From Solirubrobacteraceae bacterium (GTDB taxonomy: Bacteria > Actinomycetota > Thermoleophilia > Solirubrobacterales > Solirubrobacteraceae), in the NCBI GenBank assembly GCA_031177685.1, contig JAPSGI010000001.1, forward strand, positions 1 through 64,000: a stretch of DNA of 64,000 nucleotides, in the 5' to 3' direction. The notes beneath the pieces are model-generated. The model searched no databases. It was not told the DNA's origin and worked only from the letters and a program-made list of their open reading frames with translations. Positions 26,560 through 35,927 of the stretch are shown here, piece by piece. How positions within the stretch are numbered: position 1 is the first letter of the stretch; each line of letters begins with the position of its first letter. A program made the position numbers and the translations under genes.

Positions 26560-29500
26560 GAAAGGTCTCGACAACCGAGCATCCACGCACGGCGCTGCGG
26601 CCCGTACGACTGGAGGACCGCTGGGACGCGCAGGCCGGCGGCGCGTTCCTCTCCGGCGTGCAGGCGATCGTTCGCTCGCTGCTGGATCGCCGGCGGGCGG
26701 ACCAGCGGCTGGGACTGCGAACCCGCGGTTTCGTGTCCGGCTACCAGGGCTCGCCGCTGGGCGGACTCGATGTGGAGCTCGGGCGTCTGCGCGGCACCCT
26801 GGACGAGCTCGGGATCGTCTTCGAGCCCGGGCTCAACGAAGAGCTCGCGGCCACCGCGGTCATGGGCTCGCAGATGGCGTACCGGCTTCCCGGCGCGACC
26901 GCCGAGGGCGTCCTCGGAATGTGGTTCGGCAAGAACCCGGGGCTCGACCGGGCGGCGGACGCCATCCGTCACGCCAACCTGGCCGGCGTGGGACCGGCCG
27001 GCGGCGCGGTCGCCGTGGTGGGCGACGACCCCGACTGCAAGTCCTCCACCGTGCCGAGCGCCTGCGAGCGGACCCTGTCCGGGCTGCTGGTGCCGGTGCT
27101 GGCGCCGGCCTCGGTCGCCGACGTCGTGGAGCTGGGCCGCCATGCCTTCGGCCTCTCCCGCGCGGCGGGCGTGTGGTGCGCGCTGAAGGTCGTCGCCGAC
27201 GTCGCGGACGCCACCGCGACCGTCGCGTTCGACGACCTGCCCGGCGCGATCGAACGTCTCGTCGACTTCGCTCCCACGACGAAGAACCTGCTGGGCGGCG
27301 CGGCGCTCGAGCCCGAGCGTCATCTGCTCGAGGTGCGCCTTCCCGCCGCGATCGAGTACGCGCGGATGCACGACCTCAACCGCGTCGCGGTGGCAGGCGA
27401 GCGGGACACGGTCGGCGCGATCGCGGCGGGACCGTCCTACGCCGAGCTGCGCCGGGCGCTGGCCGACCTCGGGCTCGGCGAGGACGACCTGCGCCGGCTG
27501 GGCGTGCGGATCCTCAAGGTCGGGATGCCGTGGCCCCTGGACGAGCGGGCGGTCCGGGAGTTCGCCTCCGGCCTGGAGACCGTGCTCGTCGTGGAGGACA
27601 AGCTGCCGTTTCTCGAGCACGAGGTGCGCAGCGCGCTCTACGGCAGCCCGAACGCGCCGGTCGTGGTGGGCAAGCGAGATGCCGCCGGCCAGCCGCTGCT
27701 GTCCACCGCGGGCGCGGTGCGCGCCGACGAGATCTCGCGCGCGCTCGCCAGCCTGCTGTCCGAGCGCCTGCACGAGCTGCCGCAAACCATCCGCCGGCTC
27801 GAGGAGCTGCGACGCCCGCTCGTGCTGCCCACCCTGCCGGTCGCGCGCACGCCGTTCTTCTGCTCTGGGTGCCCGCACTCTACGTCCACGCGCGCGGACT
27901 CCTCGACGCTGGTGGGCGCGGGGATCGGCTGCCACGTGATGCTCGTGCAGGAGGACGATCGCGCCGGCGACATCGTCGGGTTGACCCAGATGGGCGGCGA
28001 GGGTGCGCAGTGGATCGGCATGGCGCCCTTCACCACGCGCGAGCATTTCACGCAGAACCTCGGGGACGGGACGTTCCACCACTCCGGCTCGCTGGCGGTT
28101 CGCGCGGCGATCGCGGCCGGCGTCAACGTCACCTACAAGCTTCTGTACAACGACGCCGTCGCGATGACCGGCGGGCAGCGCGTGCAGGGCGTGATGCCCG
28201 TGCCCGAGCTGACGCGCGCCCTCGCCGCGGAGGGTGTCGCGCGGATCGTCGTCACCACCGAGGAGCCCGGCCGCTACCGCCGCGCGAAGCTCGCGTCGAA
28301 CGCGCAGGTGCGCCACCGCCGCGACATCCGCGACGTGGAGAGCGAGCTGGCCGCGACGCCCGGCGTCACGGTGCTGATCCACGACCAGATGTGCGCCGCC
28401 GAGAGCCGGCGGCTGCGGCGCCGCGGCAAGCTGCCCGAGCCCCCCGAGCGCGTGTGGATCAACGAGCGCGTCTGCGAAGGCTGCGGGGACTGCGGCGAGG
28501 CGTCCGGGTGCTTGAGCGTCGAGCCGGTCGAGACCGAGTTCGGCCGCAAGACGCGCATCCACCAGGCCTCCTGCAACAAGGACATGACGTGCCTGAAGGG
28601 CGATTGCCCGTCCTTCCTCACGGTCCGCGCGCCGAAGCGGGCCGCCCCGAAGATCGTCGAACCGCCCGCGGACCTGCCCCATCCGGTGCGCTCCTCGGAG
28701 CGCGACGTGACGGTGCGCATGGCGGGCATCGGCGGCACCGGCGTCGTCACGGTCTCGCAGGTGCTGTCGATGGCCGCGCACCTCGAAGGGCTCTCCGCCG
28801 CGGGCCTGGACCAGACCGGCCTCAGCCAGAAGGCCGGGCCGGTGGTCTCCGACGTGCGCCTCGCCTCCGTCGCGGCGCGCGACGACGCGCCGCGGGCCAC
28901 GGCGGCGTCCGTCGACGTCCTCCTCGCCTTCGATCTGCTCAACGCGGCCGAGGCCCGCGTGCTGAACGTCGCCGACCCGCAGCGAACGGTCGCGGTCGTC
29001 TCCGACAGCGTTGTGCCGACGGGTGCGATGGTGACCGACGGGGCGGTGCGCTACCCGGACCGCGGCCGGCTCCTGGCGCGCGTGCAGCGCCGCGTCGCGG
29101 CGATCCCGGTCGTCGTCGACGCGCAGCGGCTCGCGGAGGTCGCCCTCGGCGACGCTCTGCCGGCCAACATGATCCTGCTCGGCGCCGCCTGGCAGCTCGG
29201 TCTGATTCCGGTCGGCTGGGACGCGCTCGTGCGCGCCGTGGAGCTCAACGGGGTGGCGGTCCAGACCAATCTGCACGCGCTCGGCTGGGGCCGCGCAACC
29301 GTGGAGACCCCGGAGGCGGTCGCCGAGCTGCTCGCCGGCGAGGAAGGCGCGACATGGGCGCCGGACCCGAGCGTCGTGCGGCGCGTCGCCGCCGCCGAGC
29401 TCCCGGAGGAGGTGCGCGACCTGGTCCTGCTGCGCGCCGACGACCTGCATGCGTACGGCGGCCCGCGGCTCGTCGCGCGCTACCTCGACGAGCTCGGCAC

Positions 29501-30053
29501 GATCGCCGCGCGCGAGAGCGAGCACGCTCCCGGGCGACACGAACTGACGGCGTCGGTCGCTCGCCAGCTGCACCGGCTGCTGGCCTACAAGGACGAGTAC
29601 GAGGTCGCGCGGCTGCACCTGCTGCCCGAGGAGCGCGCGCGCCGGGAGCGCGAGTTCGGCAAGCGAGCGGCCTTCTGGCTGCACCTGCATCCGCCGTTGC
29701 TGCGCGCCCTCGGACTCAAGCGCAAGCTGCGGCTCGGCCGCTGGAGCCTGCCGCTGCTCTACGTCCTGCGCGCCATGCGGCGGCTGCGCGGTACGCCGTT
29801 GGACCTCTTCGGCTACGCACACGTGCGCCGCGTCGAGCGCGACCTGCCCCAGGAGTACCTGTCCGCCGTGGATCTGGCCGTGCAGCATCTGGCTGTCGCC
29901 ACCCACGAGCGAGTCGTGGCGCTGAGCGAGGAGGCCGAGACGATTCGCGGCTACGAGGACATCAAGCTGCGAAACGTCGCGGCCTGGCGGGAGGCGACCG
30001 CGGCCCGGCTCGCCGAGCTGCCCGCCGCAGGCCGCAGCCGCTCCACGACGTAG
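26556..30053 (+). CDS. Fused indolepyruvate/2-oxoacid:ferredoxin oxidoreductase
   Basis: 1165 residues from GTG in the GTGA overlap. Converts a 2-oxo acid plus CoA to acyl-CoA, CO2 and reduced ferredoxin. N-terminal PYR-like domain ('FVSGYQGSPLGGLDVELGRL'), ThDP domain around residues 430-560 ('FFCSGCPHS', 'LGDGTFHHSG', 'YNDAVAMTGGQ'), a Cys-rich stretch near 638-690 ('CEGCGDCGEASGC', 'CNKDMTCLKGDC') and a gamma-like domain from about 715 ('AGIGGTGVVTVSQVL'). The C-terminal about 250 residues match the extra domain of such one-chain enzymes. The name reflects family annotation; context favours branched-chain oxo acids. Confidence 0.9.
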   Translation: MRKVSTTEHPRTALRPVRLEDRWDAQAGGAFLSGVQAIVRSLLDRRRADQRLGLRTRGFVSGYQGSPLGGLDVELGRLRGTLDELGIVFEPGLNEELAATAVMGSQMAYRLPGATAEGVLGMWFGKNPGLDRAADAIRHANLAGVGPAGGAVAVVGDDPDCKSSTVPSACERTLSGLLVPVLAPASVADVVELGRHAFGLSRAAGVWCALKVVADVADATATVAFDDLPGAIERLVDFAPTTKNLLGGAALEPERHLLEVRLPAAIEYARMHDLNRVAVAGERDTVGAIAAGPSYAELRRALADLGLGEDDLRRLGVRILKVGMPWPLDERAVREFASGLETVLVVEDKLPFLEHEVRSALYGSPNAPVVVGKRDAAGQPLLSTAGAVRADEISRALASLLSERLHELPQTIRRLEELRRPLVLPTLPVARTPFFCSGCPHSTSTRADSSTLVGAGIGCHVMLVQEDDRAGDIVGLTQMGGEGAQWIGMAPFTTREHFTQNLGDGTFHHSGSLAVRAAIAAGVNVTYKLLYNDAVAMTGGQRVQGVMPVPELTRALAAEGVARIVVTTEEPGRYRRAKLASNAQVRHRRDIRDVESELAATPGVTVLIHDQMCAAESRRLRRRGKLPEPPERVWINERVCEGCGDCGEASGCLSVEPVETEFGRKTRIHQASCNKDMTCLKGDCPSFLTVRAPKRAAPKIVEPPADLPHPVRSSERDVTVRMAGIGGTGVVTVSQVLSMAAHLEGLSAAGLDQTGLSQKAGPVVSDVRLASVAARDDAPRATAASVDVLLAFDLLNAAEARVLNVADPQRTVAVVSDSVVPTGAMVTDGAVRYPDRGRLLARVQRRVAAIPVVVDAQRLAEVALGDALPANMILLGAAWQLGLIPVGWDALVRAVELNGVAVQTNLHALGWGRATVETPEAVAELLAGEEGATWAPDPSVVRRVAAAELPEEVRDLVLLRADDLHAYGGPRLVARYLDELGTIAARESEHAPGRHELTASVARQLHRLLAYKDEYEVARLHLLPEERARREREFGKRAAFWLHLHPPLLRALGLKRKLRLGRWSLPLLYVLRAMRRLRGTPLDLFGYAHVRRVERDLPQEYLSAVDLAVQHLAVATHERVVALSEEAETIRGYEDIKLRNVAAWREATAARLAELPAAGRSRSTT

Positions 30054-31480
30054 CGGAGCTCCGGCCCGGCGGCCACCCACACCAGCCCTCGTTGCGGGCG
30101 CACCCGGCGCCGCCGCCCGAGATGGTCGAAGACGTCGACCGCGCCGGCGCGGGCGGTGATCGGGACCGACACGGTCTCACGCGGGGCCTCGTCGGGCAGC
30201 CCGCCCTGGTCGGACGCCGGGGCCTCGGGCGCGATCCAGACGGCGACGACGCGGCGGGTGCGGCGGCGGAACTCCAGCGCGAACGCCCGCCCGCCCTGCA
30301 GCGAGCCGCCGGTGGGCAGCCCGAGGGCGCCGGAGCGGTCGGCGACGAAGCGGCTCCAGCCGAGCATGCGCCACGAGGTCGACAGGGCGCGGTAGGCCGG
30401 CTTGGGAGAGCCGTCGGCGCGGAAGAAGCCGAAGTGCGCCTCCTGGTTGGCGCCGCTGGGGTCGGCGCCGTCGCCGTACGTGTACCAGTTGAGCACCTCG
30501 ATGCCCTGCGCGAAGGACGCCGCCTGCATGCGCGCGACGTACTGCGCCTGCTTGGCCTCGTCCACGCCGTACGCGCGCTCGTGCGTCGGCCAGCCGATCT
30601 CCGTGATCCACAGTGGCGTGCGCCCGTCGCGGTGGCGGCGCAGGACCGCGCGCATCGCCTCCGCCGCCGCGAGGACGGAGCCGCGGACGGGGGCGTCGAG
30701 CTCGGGCGCCGTGAACGGATAGGGGTACGGGTGATACGCCAGCGCGTCGAAGCAGCGGCCCAGCCGTGGGATCGCGCGGTAGGCCCGCTCCACGAACTCG
30801 GGACCCGACATGTGCGGCTGGTCGGACACCGCGGTGACGAACACGCCGCCGAACACCACCGGGGTGCGCTCCACCCGGCGGATCGCCGTCCGCGTCGCGC
30901 ACAGCAGCCGCGCGTACGCGGCCGGGTCCTCGCGCGGCAGCCAGAAGCGCCAGCCGACGTTCTGCTCGTTCCACACCTCCCAGGCCATCACCTCGGGCCC
31001 GAGGTGGCGCGCCGCCGCCTGCGCGAAGCGCGCGAACGGCTCGGGGTCGTCGGGCGGGAAGTGCCGCGCGCTGCCGAGGCCGAGCGGCGGCACGCCCCCG
31101 GAGGCCGGCGTCGCCGCGAGCGCGCCGCCGGCGGCGGAGTGGCGCGGATGCCCGTAGCCCAGCAACGCGATCACGCGCAGGCCGGCCCGCCGGATGAGCG
31201 CGATCTCGCGGTCGGGCTCGGAGAAGTCGAAGCCTCCGTCCGGCCGCTCGACGTCCGCCCATGTGACGTCCAGGCGGATCGCGCGGACGCCGGCCATCCG
31301 CAGCCGGCGGTAGGCGGCGATCCGCTTCGCCGGCTGCGACTCGTGGATTCCGTGCGCGGTGAACGCCACGGTTCCGGGGCCGCGCGCGGTGAGGACCGGA
31401 TCGGCCGACGCGCCCGCGGCGAGCGCCAGCACGAGCCCGCAGGCCGAACCGGCGATCCCCCGCAGCCGCCACTGCGCCAT
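29951..31480 (-). CDS. Secreted clan-A glycoside hydrolase (GH5/GH39-like)
   Basis: 509 residues from ATG 31480, with a signal peptide ending near 'ALAAGASADP'. TIM-barrel hydrolase: acid/base Glu in 'AWEVWNEQNVGW' and nucleophile Glu in 'LWITEIGWPTHE'. A C-terminal beta-type region (about 380-480) follows the barrel. Substrate is probably a beta-linked polysaccharide or glycoside outside the cell. Its 3' end overlaps the convergent oxidoreductase gene by about 100 bases, unusually long; the last 20 residues may be non-essential. Confidence 0.8.
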   Translation of the reverse strand: MAQWRLRGIAGSACGLVLALAAGASADPVLTARGPGTVAFTAHGIHESQPAKRIAAYRRLRMAGVRAIRLDVTWADVERPDGGFDFSEPDREIALIRRAGLRVIALLGYGHPRHSAAGGALAATPASGGVPPLGLGSARHFPPDDPEPFARFAQAAARHLGPEVMAWEVWNEQNVGWRFWLPREDPAAYARLLCATRTAIRRVERTPVVFGGVFVTAVSDQPHMSGPEFVERAYRAIPRLGRCFDALAYHPYPYPFTAPELDAPVRGSVLAAAEAMRAVLRRHRDGRTPLWITEIGWPTHERAYGVDEAKQAQYVARMQAASFAQGIEVLNWYTYGDGADPSGANQEAHFGFFRADGSPKPAYRALSTSWRMLGWSRFVADRSGALGLPTGGSLQGGRAFALEFRRRTRRVVAVWIAPEAPASDQGGLPDEAPRETVSVPITARAGAVDVFDHLGRRRRVRPQRGLVWVAAGPELRYVVERLRPAAGSSASRAAVASRQAATFRSLMSS

Positions 31481-31516
31481 GTCATGGCGAAGATATCGCG
31501 CGATACTGGTCCGAGC

Positions 31517-32296
31517 ATGTCGCGGGCGGACGTCGAGACGCTGGAGCGGGTCTACGCCAGGTGGCGCGAGGGCGACTTCGCGGCGGGTGAGATCTTCCAT
31601 CCCGACGTCGAGGTGATCTGGTCCCCCAAGGTGCTCGACGCGTCGGGCGTCACGCGGGGCGTGGAGCCGATGGCCTCGACGGTGCGCCACTGGTTCGTCG
31701 GGCTGCAGGACGTGCGCTTCGAGGTCGAGCGCTTCGTCGACCTGGGGGACCGAGTCCTGGTCATCGCGATCATGCACGCGCGCGGGCGCGACAGCGGAAT
31801 CGAGGTGGCCGAGCGCTACGGCCACATGTGGACGCTGCGCGACGGGCGGGCGATCCGGCTGCAGGACACACCGGCGCCCAACGTCGCGATCGCGGAGCGC
31901 TTCATGGAGCTGTCGCGGGCCCGCGACTGGAGCCGGCTCGAGCTGCTCGCGCACGACGTGGTCTACCGCCCGATCGCCGAGATCACCGAGGCCGAGGAGT
32001 ACCGCGGGCGCGAGGGCTTTCGCCGCTACATGGAGGACTTCTTCGAGAGCGAGTGGGTGCAGGATCTGACCCTCGACGTGACGGAGGTCCGCGACTACGG
32101 CGACGCGGTGATCGCACGCGTGCGGCTCGCCGGCCGCGGAAGCGCGAGCGACCTGCCCTTCGGTGCGCGCGTGTTCGTCGTGATGACGTTCCGGCAGGGG
32201 CTGATCGTGCGCATCGAGGACTTCCTGGACCGTGACGATGCCGTCCGCGCCGCGGGCGGACAGCCGCCGAGCGGCCACCGCCGCGAGTCCGTATAG
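31517..32296 (+). CDS. Tandem SnoaL-like domain protein
   Basis: 259 residues from ATG. Two NTF2-fold SnoaL-like units: residues about 1-125 ('LERVYARWREGDFAAGEIFH' ... 'GHMWTLRDGRAIRLQD') and about 130-245 ('AERFMELSRARDWSRLELLA' ... 'VVMTFRQGLIVRIEDFLDRD'). Such folds bind or isomerise small hydrophobic molecules; function cannot be told from sequence. Divergent from the glycoside hydrolase, 36 bases apart. Confidence 0.8.
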   Translation: MSRADVETLERVYARWREGDFAAGEIFHPDVEVIWSPKVLDASGVTRGVEPMASTVRHWFVGLQDVRFEVERFVDLGDRVLVIAIMHARGRDSGIEVAERYGHMWTLRDGRAIRLQDTPAPNVAIAERFMELSRARDWSRLELLAHDVVYRPIAEITEAEEYRGREGFRRYMEDFFESEWVQDLTLDVTEVRDYGDAVIARVRLAGRGSASDLPFGARVFVVMTFRQGLIVRIEDFLDRDDAVRAAGGQPPSGHRRESV

Positions 32297-32306
32297 GGTC
32301 CGCTCG

Positions 32307-32855
32307 GTGAGAGGGATCTCAGCCGCGCCAGCGGTCCTCCTGGAGCCGTTCGCGCCCGCGGATGCCCCCCGCCTCGCCGGCTGGGTGCGCTCGCCCGAGG
32401 AGCTGTTCGCCTGGGCCGGTGCGCGCTTCCCGGCTCCGCTGAGCGAGGACGACCTGCGTAGCCATGCCGTCCGCGCGGCGGACCCGGCCTGCGGGATACG
32501 CGCGTTGCGAGTCGTGGACCCCGCGTCTGGCGAGGTCGTCGGACACCTGGAGCTGACGGGCCTGCTCCCGGAGCAGACGTCCTCCACGCTGCGCCGCGTC
32601 GTCGTGGCTCCGGAACGCCGTCGCCTTGGACTGGGAACGGAGATGGTTCGCGCGGCCGTCGAGCTCGCGTTCGGGAACGTGGGCCTGCACCGCGTGGAGG
32701 TCCGCGTGTTCGACGACAACCACGCCGCGCTCGCGCTCTACCGCCGGTGCGGGTTCACGATCGAGGGACGGCTGCGCGAGTACCGCCGCCTCGGCGGCCG
32801 GTTCCGCAGCGCCTACGTGCTCGGCGTGCTGTCGTCGGAGTGGCCGCCGGCCTGA
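32307..32855 (+). CDS. GNAT-family N-acetyltransferase (RimJ/RimL-like)
   Basis: 182 residues from GTG 32307. Acetyl-CoA binding motif A 'LRRVVVAPERRRLGLGTEMV', then 'VGLHRVEVRVFDDNHAALAL' and 'YRRCGFTIEGRLREYRRLGG', the pattern of RimJ/RimL-type acetyltransferases acting on protein N-termini or small amines. It follows the SnoaL gene by 10 bases and overlaps the convergent glycosyltransferase gene by 43 bases. Confidence 0.85.
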   Translation: MRGISAAPAVLLEPFAPADAPRLAGWVRSPEELFAWAGARFPAPLSEDDLRSHAVRAADPACGIRALRVVDPASGEVVGHLELTGLLPEQTSSTLRRVVVAPERRRLGLGTEMVRAAVELAFGNVGLHRVEVRVFDDNHAALALYRRCGFTIEGRLREYRRLGGRFRSAYVLGVLSSEWPPA

Positions 32856-34066
32856 CGCAACGCCCGGCGCCGTAGCGCGTCGGCGGGCGCGGCCAGCCAG
32901 CGCGCCACCCGGTAGCGCCGGCTCTCCACGACGTGGCCGTGCCGGCGCTCCCACGCCGCCACGAGCTCCGTCGCCGCCCGGGCCTGCTCGCGCGCGGCGG
33001 CGGCGGCCTCCTCGGCCGCCCGCAACCGCTCGCCGGCGCGGCGCAGCTCGGCGGCCATGCCCGCCGCGCGGCTGTCGGTGTTCCACTGCACGCGGACCAT
33101 GCGCGCCAGCTCGTGCGTGGGCTCCGGTGCGGTGCGCCGCCGCCCGGCCACGGACTTCAGCAGTCGGACCAGCTCCACCGCGTGCTGCGCCGCGCTGTGG
33201 TGCCGGACGGCGAGATCGCGGTTGAGGGTCCCCATCTCGCGTGCGTAGCCGTGGACCAGGTCGTGGACCACGCGCTCGGCGTCGACCGGCTCCTCGAGCG
33301 CCATTCCCGCGAAGCCGTCCGCCTCCAGCCGGGGATAGCTCTCCCGGGTCACCCAGCCGTCGCCGCCGACGTGTCCGTAGACGTACACCGCGCGACCGCA
33401 GGCCATCGCCTCCAGAGCGGAGCGCCCGCACCCGACCACGACGTCGGCGCTCGCCAGGGCCGCCTCCGGGCGCAGCGTCTCCTGGCCGTGGCGGCCGATC
33501 AGCCGGCACGCCATCCCGCCCTCCGTGCAGGCGCGCCGCACGGGCTCGCACCGCTCGCCCGCCAGGTGGTTGCTGAGGACCAGCATCTCGCGCGGCTCCC
33601 GGCGGATCGGGACCTTGGGAGCGAAGCGGCGGATGTCGATCGGCTGGGTCAGGCGGACGATCTCGTGGTCCTTCGCCAGGGCGCCGATGCGGCTGGCCAC
33701 GCGATCGTTCATCACGACCACGGCGGCGGTCACGCCGTCGATCGCGGGCGGCCGCTGCAGGTCGTAGTCGGCGCTGTGGGTCACGAACACCTGCGGCGTC
33801 GCGGGATGGCGGTCGGACAGTCCGTAGGCCACGATGGCGTCCTGGACGACGATCGCGTCGGGGTCGCCGGGCAGCGCGGCCGTGGACGGGGCGATGCGGA
33901 CGCCGCGCTCGCGTGCCGCCTGTGCGACGTCGCCGTGGTCCACGGCGTGCACCCACACCTCGTGGCCGAGCCGCTCGAGCTGCTCGGCCAGGGTGATCAG
34001 ATAGGTCTCGCTGCCCCCGGGCGTGACGAGGCGGTGCGTGGCGAGGATGAGCCGCAAGGGCGGCAT
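32813..34066 (-). CDS. GT4-like glycosyltransferase with helical tail
   Basis: 417 residues from ATG. GT-B fold: N-terminal 'LATHRLVTPGGSETYLITLA' and 'VFVTHSADYD'; C-terminal donor site near 'VVGCGRSALEAMACGRAVYV', matching the usual GT4 E-x7-E region only partly. After about residue 300 comes a charged, probably coiled-coil stretch ('AAELRRAGERLRAAEEAAAA') and a short basic tail. It likely acts on a cell-surface glycan at the membrane; acceptor unknown. Confidence 0.75.
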   Translation of the reverse strand: MPPLRLILATHRLVTPGGSETYLITLAEQLERLGHEVWVHAVDHGDVAQAARERGVRIAPSTAALPGDPDAIVVQDAIVAYGLSDRHPATPQVFVTHSADYDLQRPPAIDGVTAAVVVMNDRVASRIGALAKDHEIVRLTQPIDIRRFAPKVPIRREPREMLVLSNHLAGERCEPVRRACTEGGMACRLIGRHGQETLRPEAALASADVVVGCGRSALEAMACGRAVYVYGHVGGDGWVTRESYPRLEADGFAGMALEEPVDAERVVHDLVHGYAREMGTLNRDLAVRHHSAAQHAVELVRLLKSVAGRRRTAPEPTHELARMVRVQWNTDSRAAGMAAELRRAGERLRAAEEAAAAAREQARAATELVAAWERRHGHVVESRRYRVARWLAAPADALRRRALRQAGGHSDDSTPST

Positions 34067-34132
34067 CTTGCCGCACCGATGTGTCCCTGCGTGGGTAGGA
34101 GCTTGCCCAAACGACGAACCGGAGGCCGGCCC

Positions 34133-34258
34133 ATGACCGAGAAGCCGCAGATCGAGCCCGACGACGCGCTGCCCAGCGAGGCGGAGGGAGACCCGTCCGA
34201 CTTCGACGCGCCCGAGGACGTCGAGCCGGTCGAGGAGGTGGACGAGGGCGAGCAGTGA
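34133..34258 (+). CDS. Small acidic protein
   Basis: 41 residues from ATG with a GGAGG site 7 bases upstream. Composition is strongly acidic (MTEKPQIEPDDALPSEAEGD, then repeated E/D/V to EEVDEGEQ), with no Cys or hydrophobic segment, so it is probably unstructured. Its TGA overlaps the GTG of the metallophosphoesterase gene (GTGA). No family recognised. Confidence 0.6.
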   Translation: MTEKPQIEPDDALPSEAEGDPSDFDAPEDVEPVEEVDEGEQ

Positions 34259-35082
34259 GGCGTGCCGCGGTTGCCGCGGGGGGCGCGGGCGCCGTCGCCG
34301 CCGGGCTGGCGGCGTGGGCGCTGTGGCTGGAGCCGCGGCGCATCGTGGTGCGCCGCCCCACGCTGCGCCTGCCGGGCTGGCCGCGGGACCTCGCCGGGCT
34401 GCGGGTCGCGGTGGTGGCGGACCTGCACGCCGGTGCGCCGCACGTCGACCTCCGCCGCGTGGAGCGCGTCGTCGGCGCCGTGAACCGCGCCGCCCCCGAC
34501 ACGGTCCTGCTGCTGGGCGACTACGTCGACGACCGGGTGGCCTTCGCCGACCGCGTGGAGCCCGAGGCGGTGGCGAGCCGGCTCGGCGGGGTGCGGGCCC
34601 GCCTGGGCGCGTTCGCCGTGCTGGGCAACCACGACTGGATCGAGGGCGGCCGTCGCGTGGCGCGCGCCCTGCGCGACGCCGGGATCGTGGTCCTGGAGAA
34701 CGACGCGGCGTGCGTCGCGCCGGCGCTGTGGGTCGTGGGGCTGGGCGCGGCCGGCGACCGGTCGGTGGACGTGAGCGGCGCCTTCGCGGCCGTTCCGCGG
34801 AGCGCCGCGGTGCTGGCGCTGACGCATACGCCGGACCTGTTTCCCCGCCTGCCGGACTCGGTGGCGCTGACCGTGGCCGGACACACCCACGGCGGCCAGG
34901 TGAACCTGCCGGTCGCGCGTCCGCGCGCGATCCCGTCGCGCTACGGCGACCGCTACGACGCTGGCCACATGGAGGAGGACGGGCGCCACCTTTTCGTCTC
35001 GGCGGGGATCGGCACCAGCCGGTTCCCCGTGCGCCTGCGCCGTCCGCCGGAGGTGGCGGTCCTGACGCTGCGGCCGGCCTAG
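34255..35082 (+). CDS. Membrane-anchored metallophosphoesterase
   Basis: 275 residues from GTG. An N-terminal hydrophobic segment (about 4-25) is followed by all five calcineurin-like metal motifs: 'VVADLHAGAP', 'LLLGDYVDD', 'VLGNHDWIEGG', 'LALTHTP' and 'VAGHTHGGQVN'. It resembles the YkuE/YaeI group, which acts at the membrane, for example on lipid phosphates. The substrate is not known. Coupled to the small acidic protein. Confidence 0.9.
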   Translation: MRRAAVAAGGAGAVAAGLAAWALWLEPRRIVVRRPTLRLPGWPRDLAGLRVAVVADLHAGAPHVDLRRVERVVGAVNRAAPDTVLLLGDYVDDRVAFADRVEPEAVASRLGGVRARLGAFAVLGNHDWIEGGRRVARALRDAGIVVLENDAACVAPALWVVGLGAAGDRSVDVSGAFAAVPRSAAVLALTHTPDLFPRLPDSVALTVAGHTHGGQVNLPVARPRAIPSRYGDRYDAGHMEEDGRHLFVSAGIGTSRFPVRLRRPPEVAVLTLRPA

Positions 35083-35366
35083 CGGTCGGCCTTGTCCTCC
35101 TGGTCGGGCTCCGCGTAGCTGGCGGCCTCCGGCTCGGCCTCCTCGCCCATCTGCTCGGGCCGCGGGGTGCCCTCGCCGGTGGTGTGCTCGGCGTTGTCGA
35201 CCAGGGCCTCCTCCGCCAGCTCGAAGCCCTCGGCCACGCCCCCGCCCGACTCGCGCCGGGGGACCTCGGCCGGATCGACGTCGTCGGGCGTGCGCCCGCC
35301 CACGCCGCCCGCCTCCTGGGCCGCGGCGGCCTCCTGCTCGGCGATCAGCTCCTCGTCGCGCTCCAT
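35079..35366 (-). CDS. Acidic hypothetical protein
   Basis: 95 residues from ATG 35366. Low-complexity, Glu/Asp/Ala-rich ('MERDEELIAEQEAAAAQEAG', 'EEAEPEAASYAEPDQEDKAD') and probably disordered. Its stop overlaps that of the convergent metallophosphoesterase. A second small acidic protein lies 0.9 kb away on the other strand. No family recognised. Confidence 0.55.
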   Translation of the reverse strand: MERDEELIAEQEAAAAQEAGGVGGRTPDDVDPAEVPRRESGGGVAEGFELAEEALVDNAEHTTGEGTPRPEQMGEEAEPEAASYAEPDQEDKADR

Positions 35367-35407
35367 CGCAGCCTGGCTTCCCACGCGCGCGCGATCGCTA
35401 AACGCGA

Positions 35408-35914
35408 CTAGCGGACCGGCTCGCCGCTGGCCTTGACCACGAGCCAGGTGCCGCCGAACTCGTCGACGTCCTGGCACAGGACCTGGTTGGGGCCCTCGTG
35501 CGCGTAGAAGTACAGGGGCTGGCCCGCGTAGGTGACCTGCAGACGCCCCTCGCGGCGGATCGTGCCCAGCAGGGCCTGGCGCACGCCGGGGCCGGCGCGC
35601 GGCTCGCCCCGCGTGTAGACGGGCGGCCACGCGTCCGCGCATGCCCCGAAGCAGCGCGTGCGGCCGCGCCCGTCCTTGGTGAACAGGTAGATCGCCTGGC
35701 CGCGCCCGTCGAACAGGATGCGGCCGTAGTCCGAGCCGGCCAGCTTGATGAGGGTCCCGGTCGGCTTCGGCGCGGGCGCCGTCGCCGTCGTGGGAGGCGG
35801 CGTGGTGGACACGGGCGCCGCCGTCCGCGGCGACGCCGGCTCCTCGTCGTCGGCGCCGCATCCCGCCAGCGCGAGCGCCGCGAGCACGACCGGCACCGCC
35901 ATCCGTCCCGTCAT
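35408..35914 (-). CDS. Lipoprotein with COG4315-type secreted repeats
   Basis: 168 residues. Lipobox 'LALAGCGAD' puts the mature lipidated Cys at about residue 19, then a Thr/Pro linker. The two conserved repeats follow: 'GRILFDGRGQAIYLFTKDGR' with 'CFGACADAWPPV', and 'LQVTYAGQPLYFYAHEGPNQ'. The family is found in bacterial envelopes and its function is unsettled. The paired Cys may form a disulfide. Confidence 0.88.
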   Translation of the reverse strand: MTGRMAVPVVLAALALAGCGADDEEPASPRTAAPVSTTPPPTTATAPAPKPTGTLIKLAGSDYGRILFDGRGQAIYLFTKDGRGRTRCFGACADAWPPVYTRGEPRAGPGVRQALLGTIRREGRLQVTYAGQPLYFYAHEGPNQVLCQDVDEFGGTWLVVKASGEPVR

Positions 35915-35927
35915 GGCGGCGATTGTC

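Noticed and set aside
26490-30080. Very long open frame on the minus strand opposite the fused oxidoreductase
   Set aside because: Low-complexity His/Arg/Ala composition, no motifs; it is a GC-driven shadow of the plus-strand gene.
26921-32296. Giant 1791-codon plus-strand frame
   Set aside because: Only the last part (from 31517) is a real gene (SnoaL pair); the rest is a shadow frame of the oxidoreductase and of the minus-strand hydrolase.
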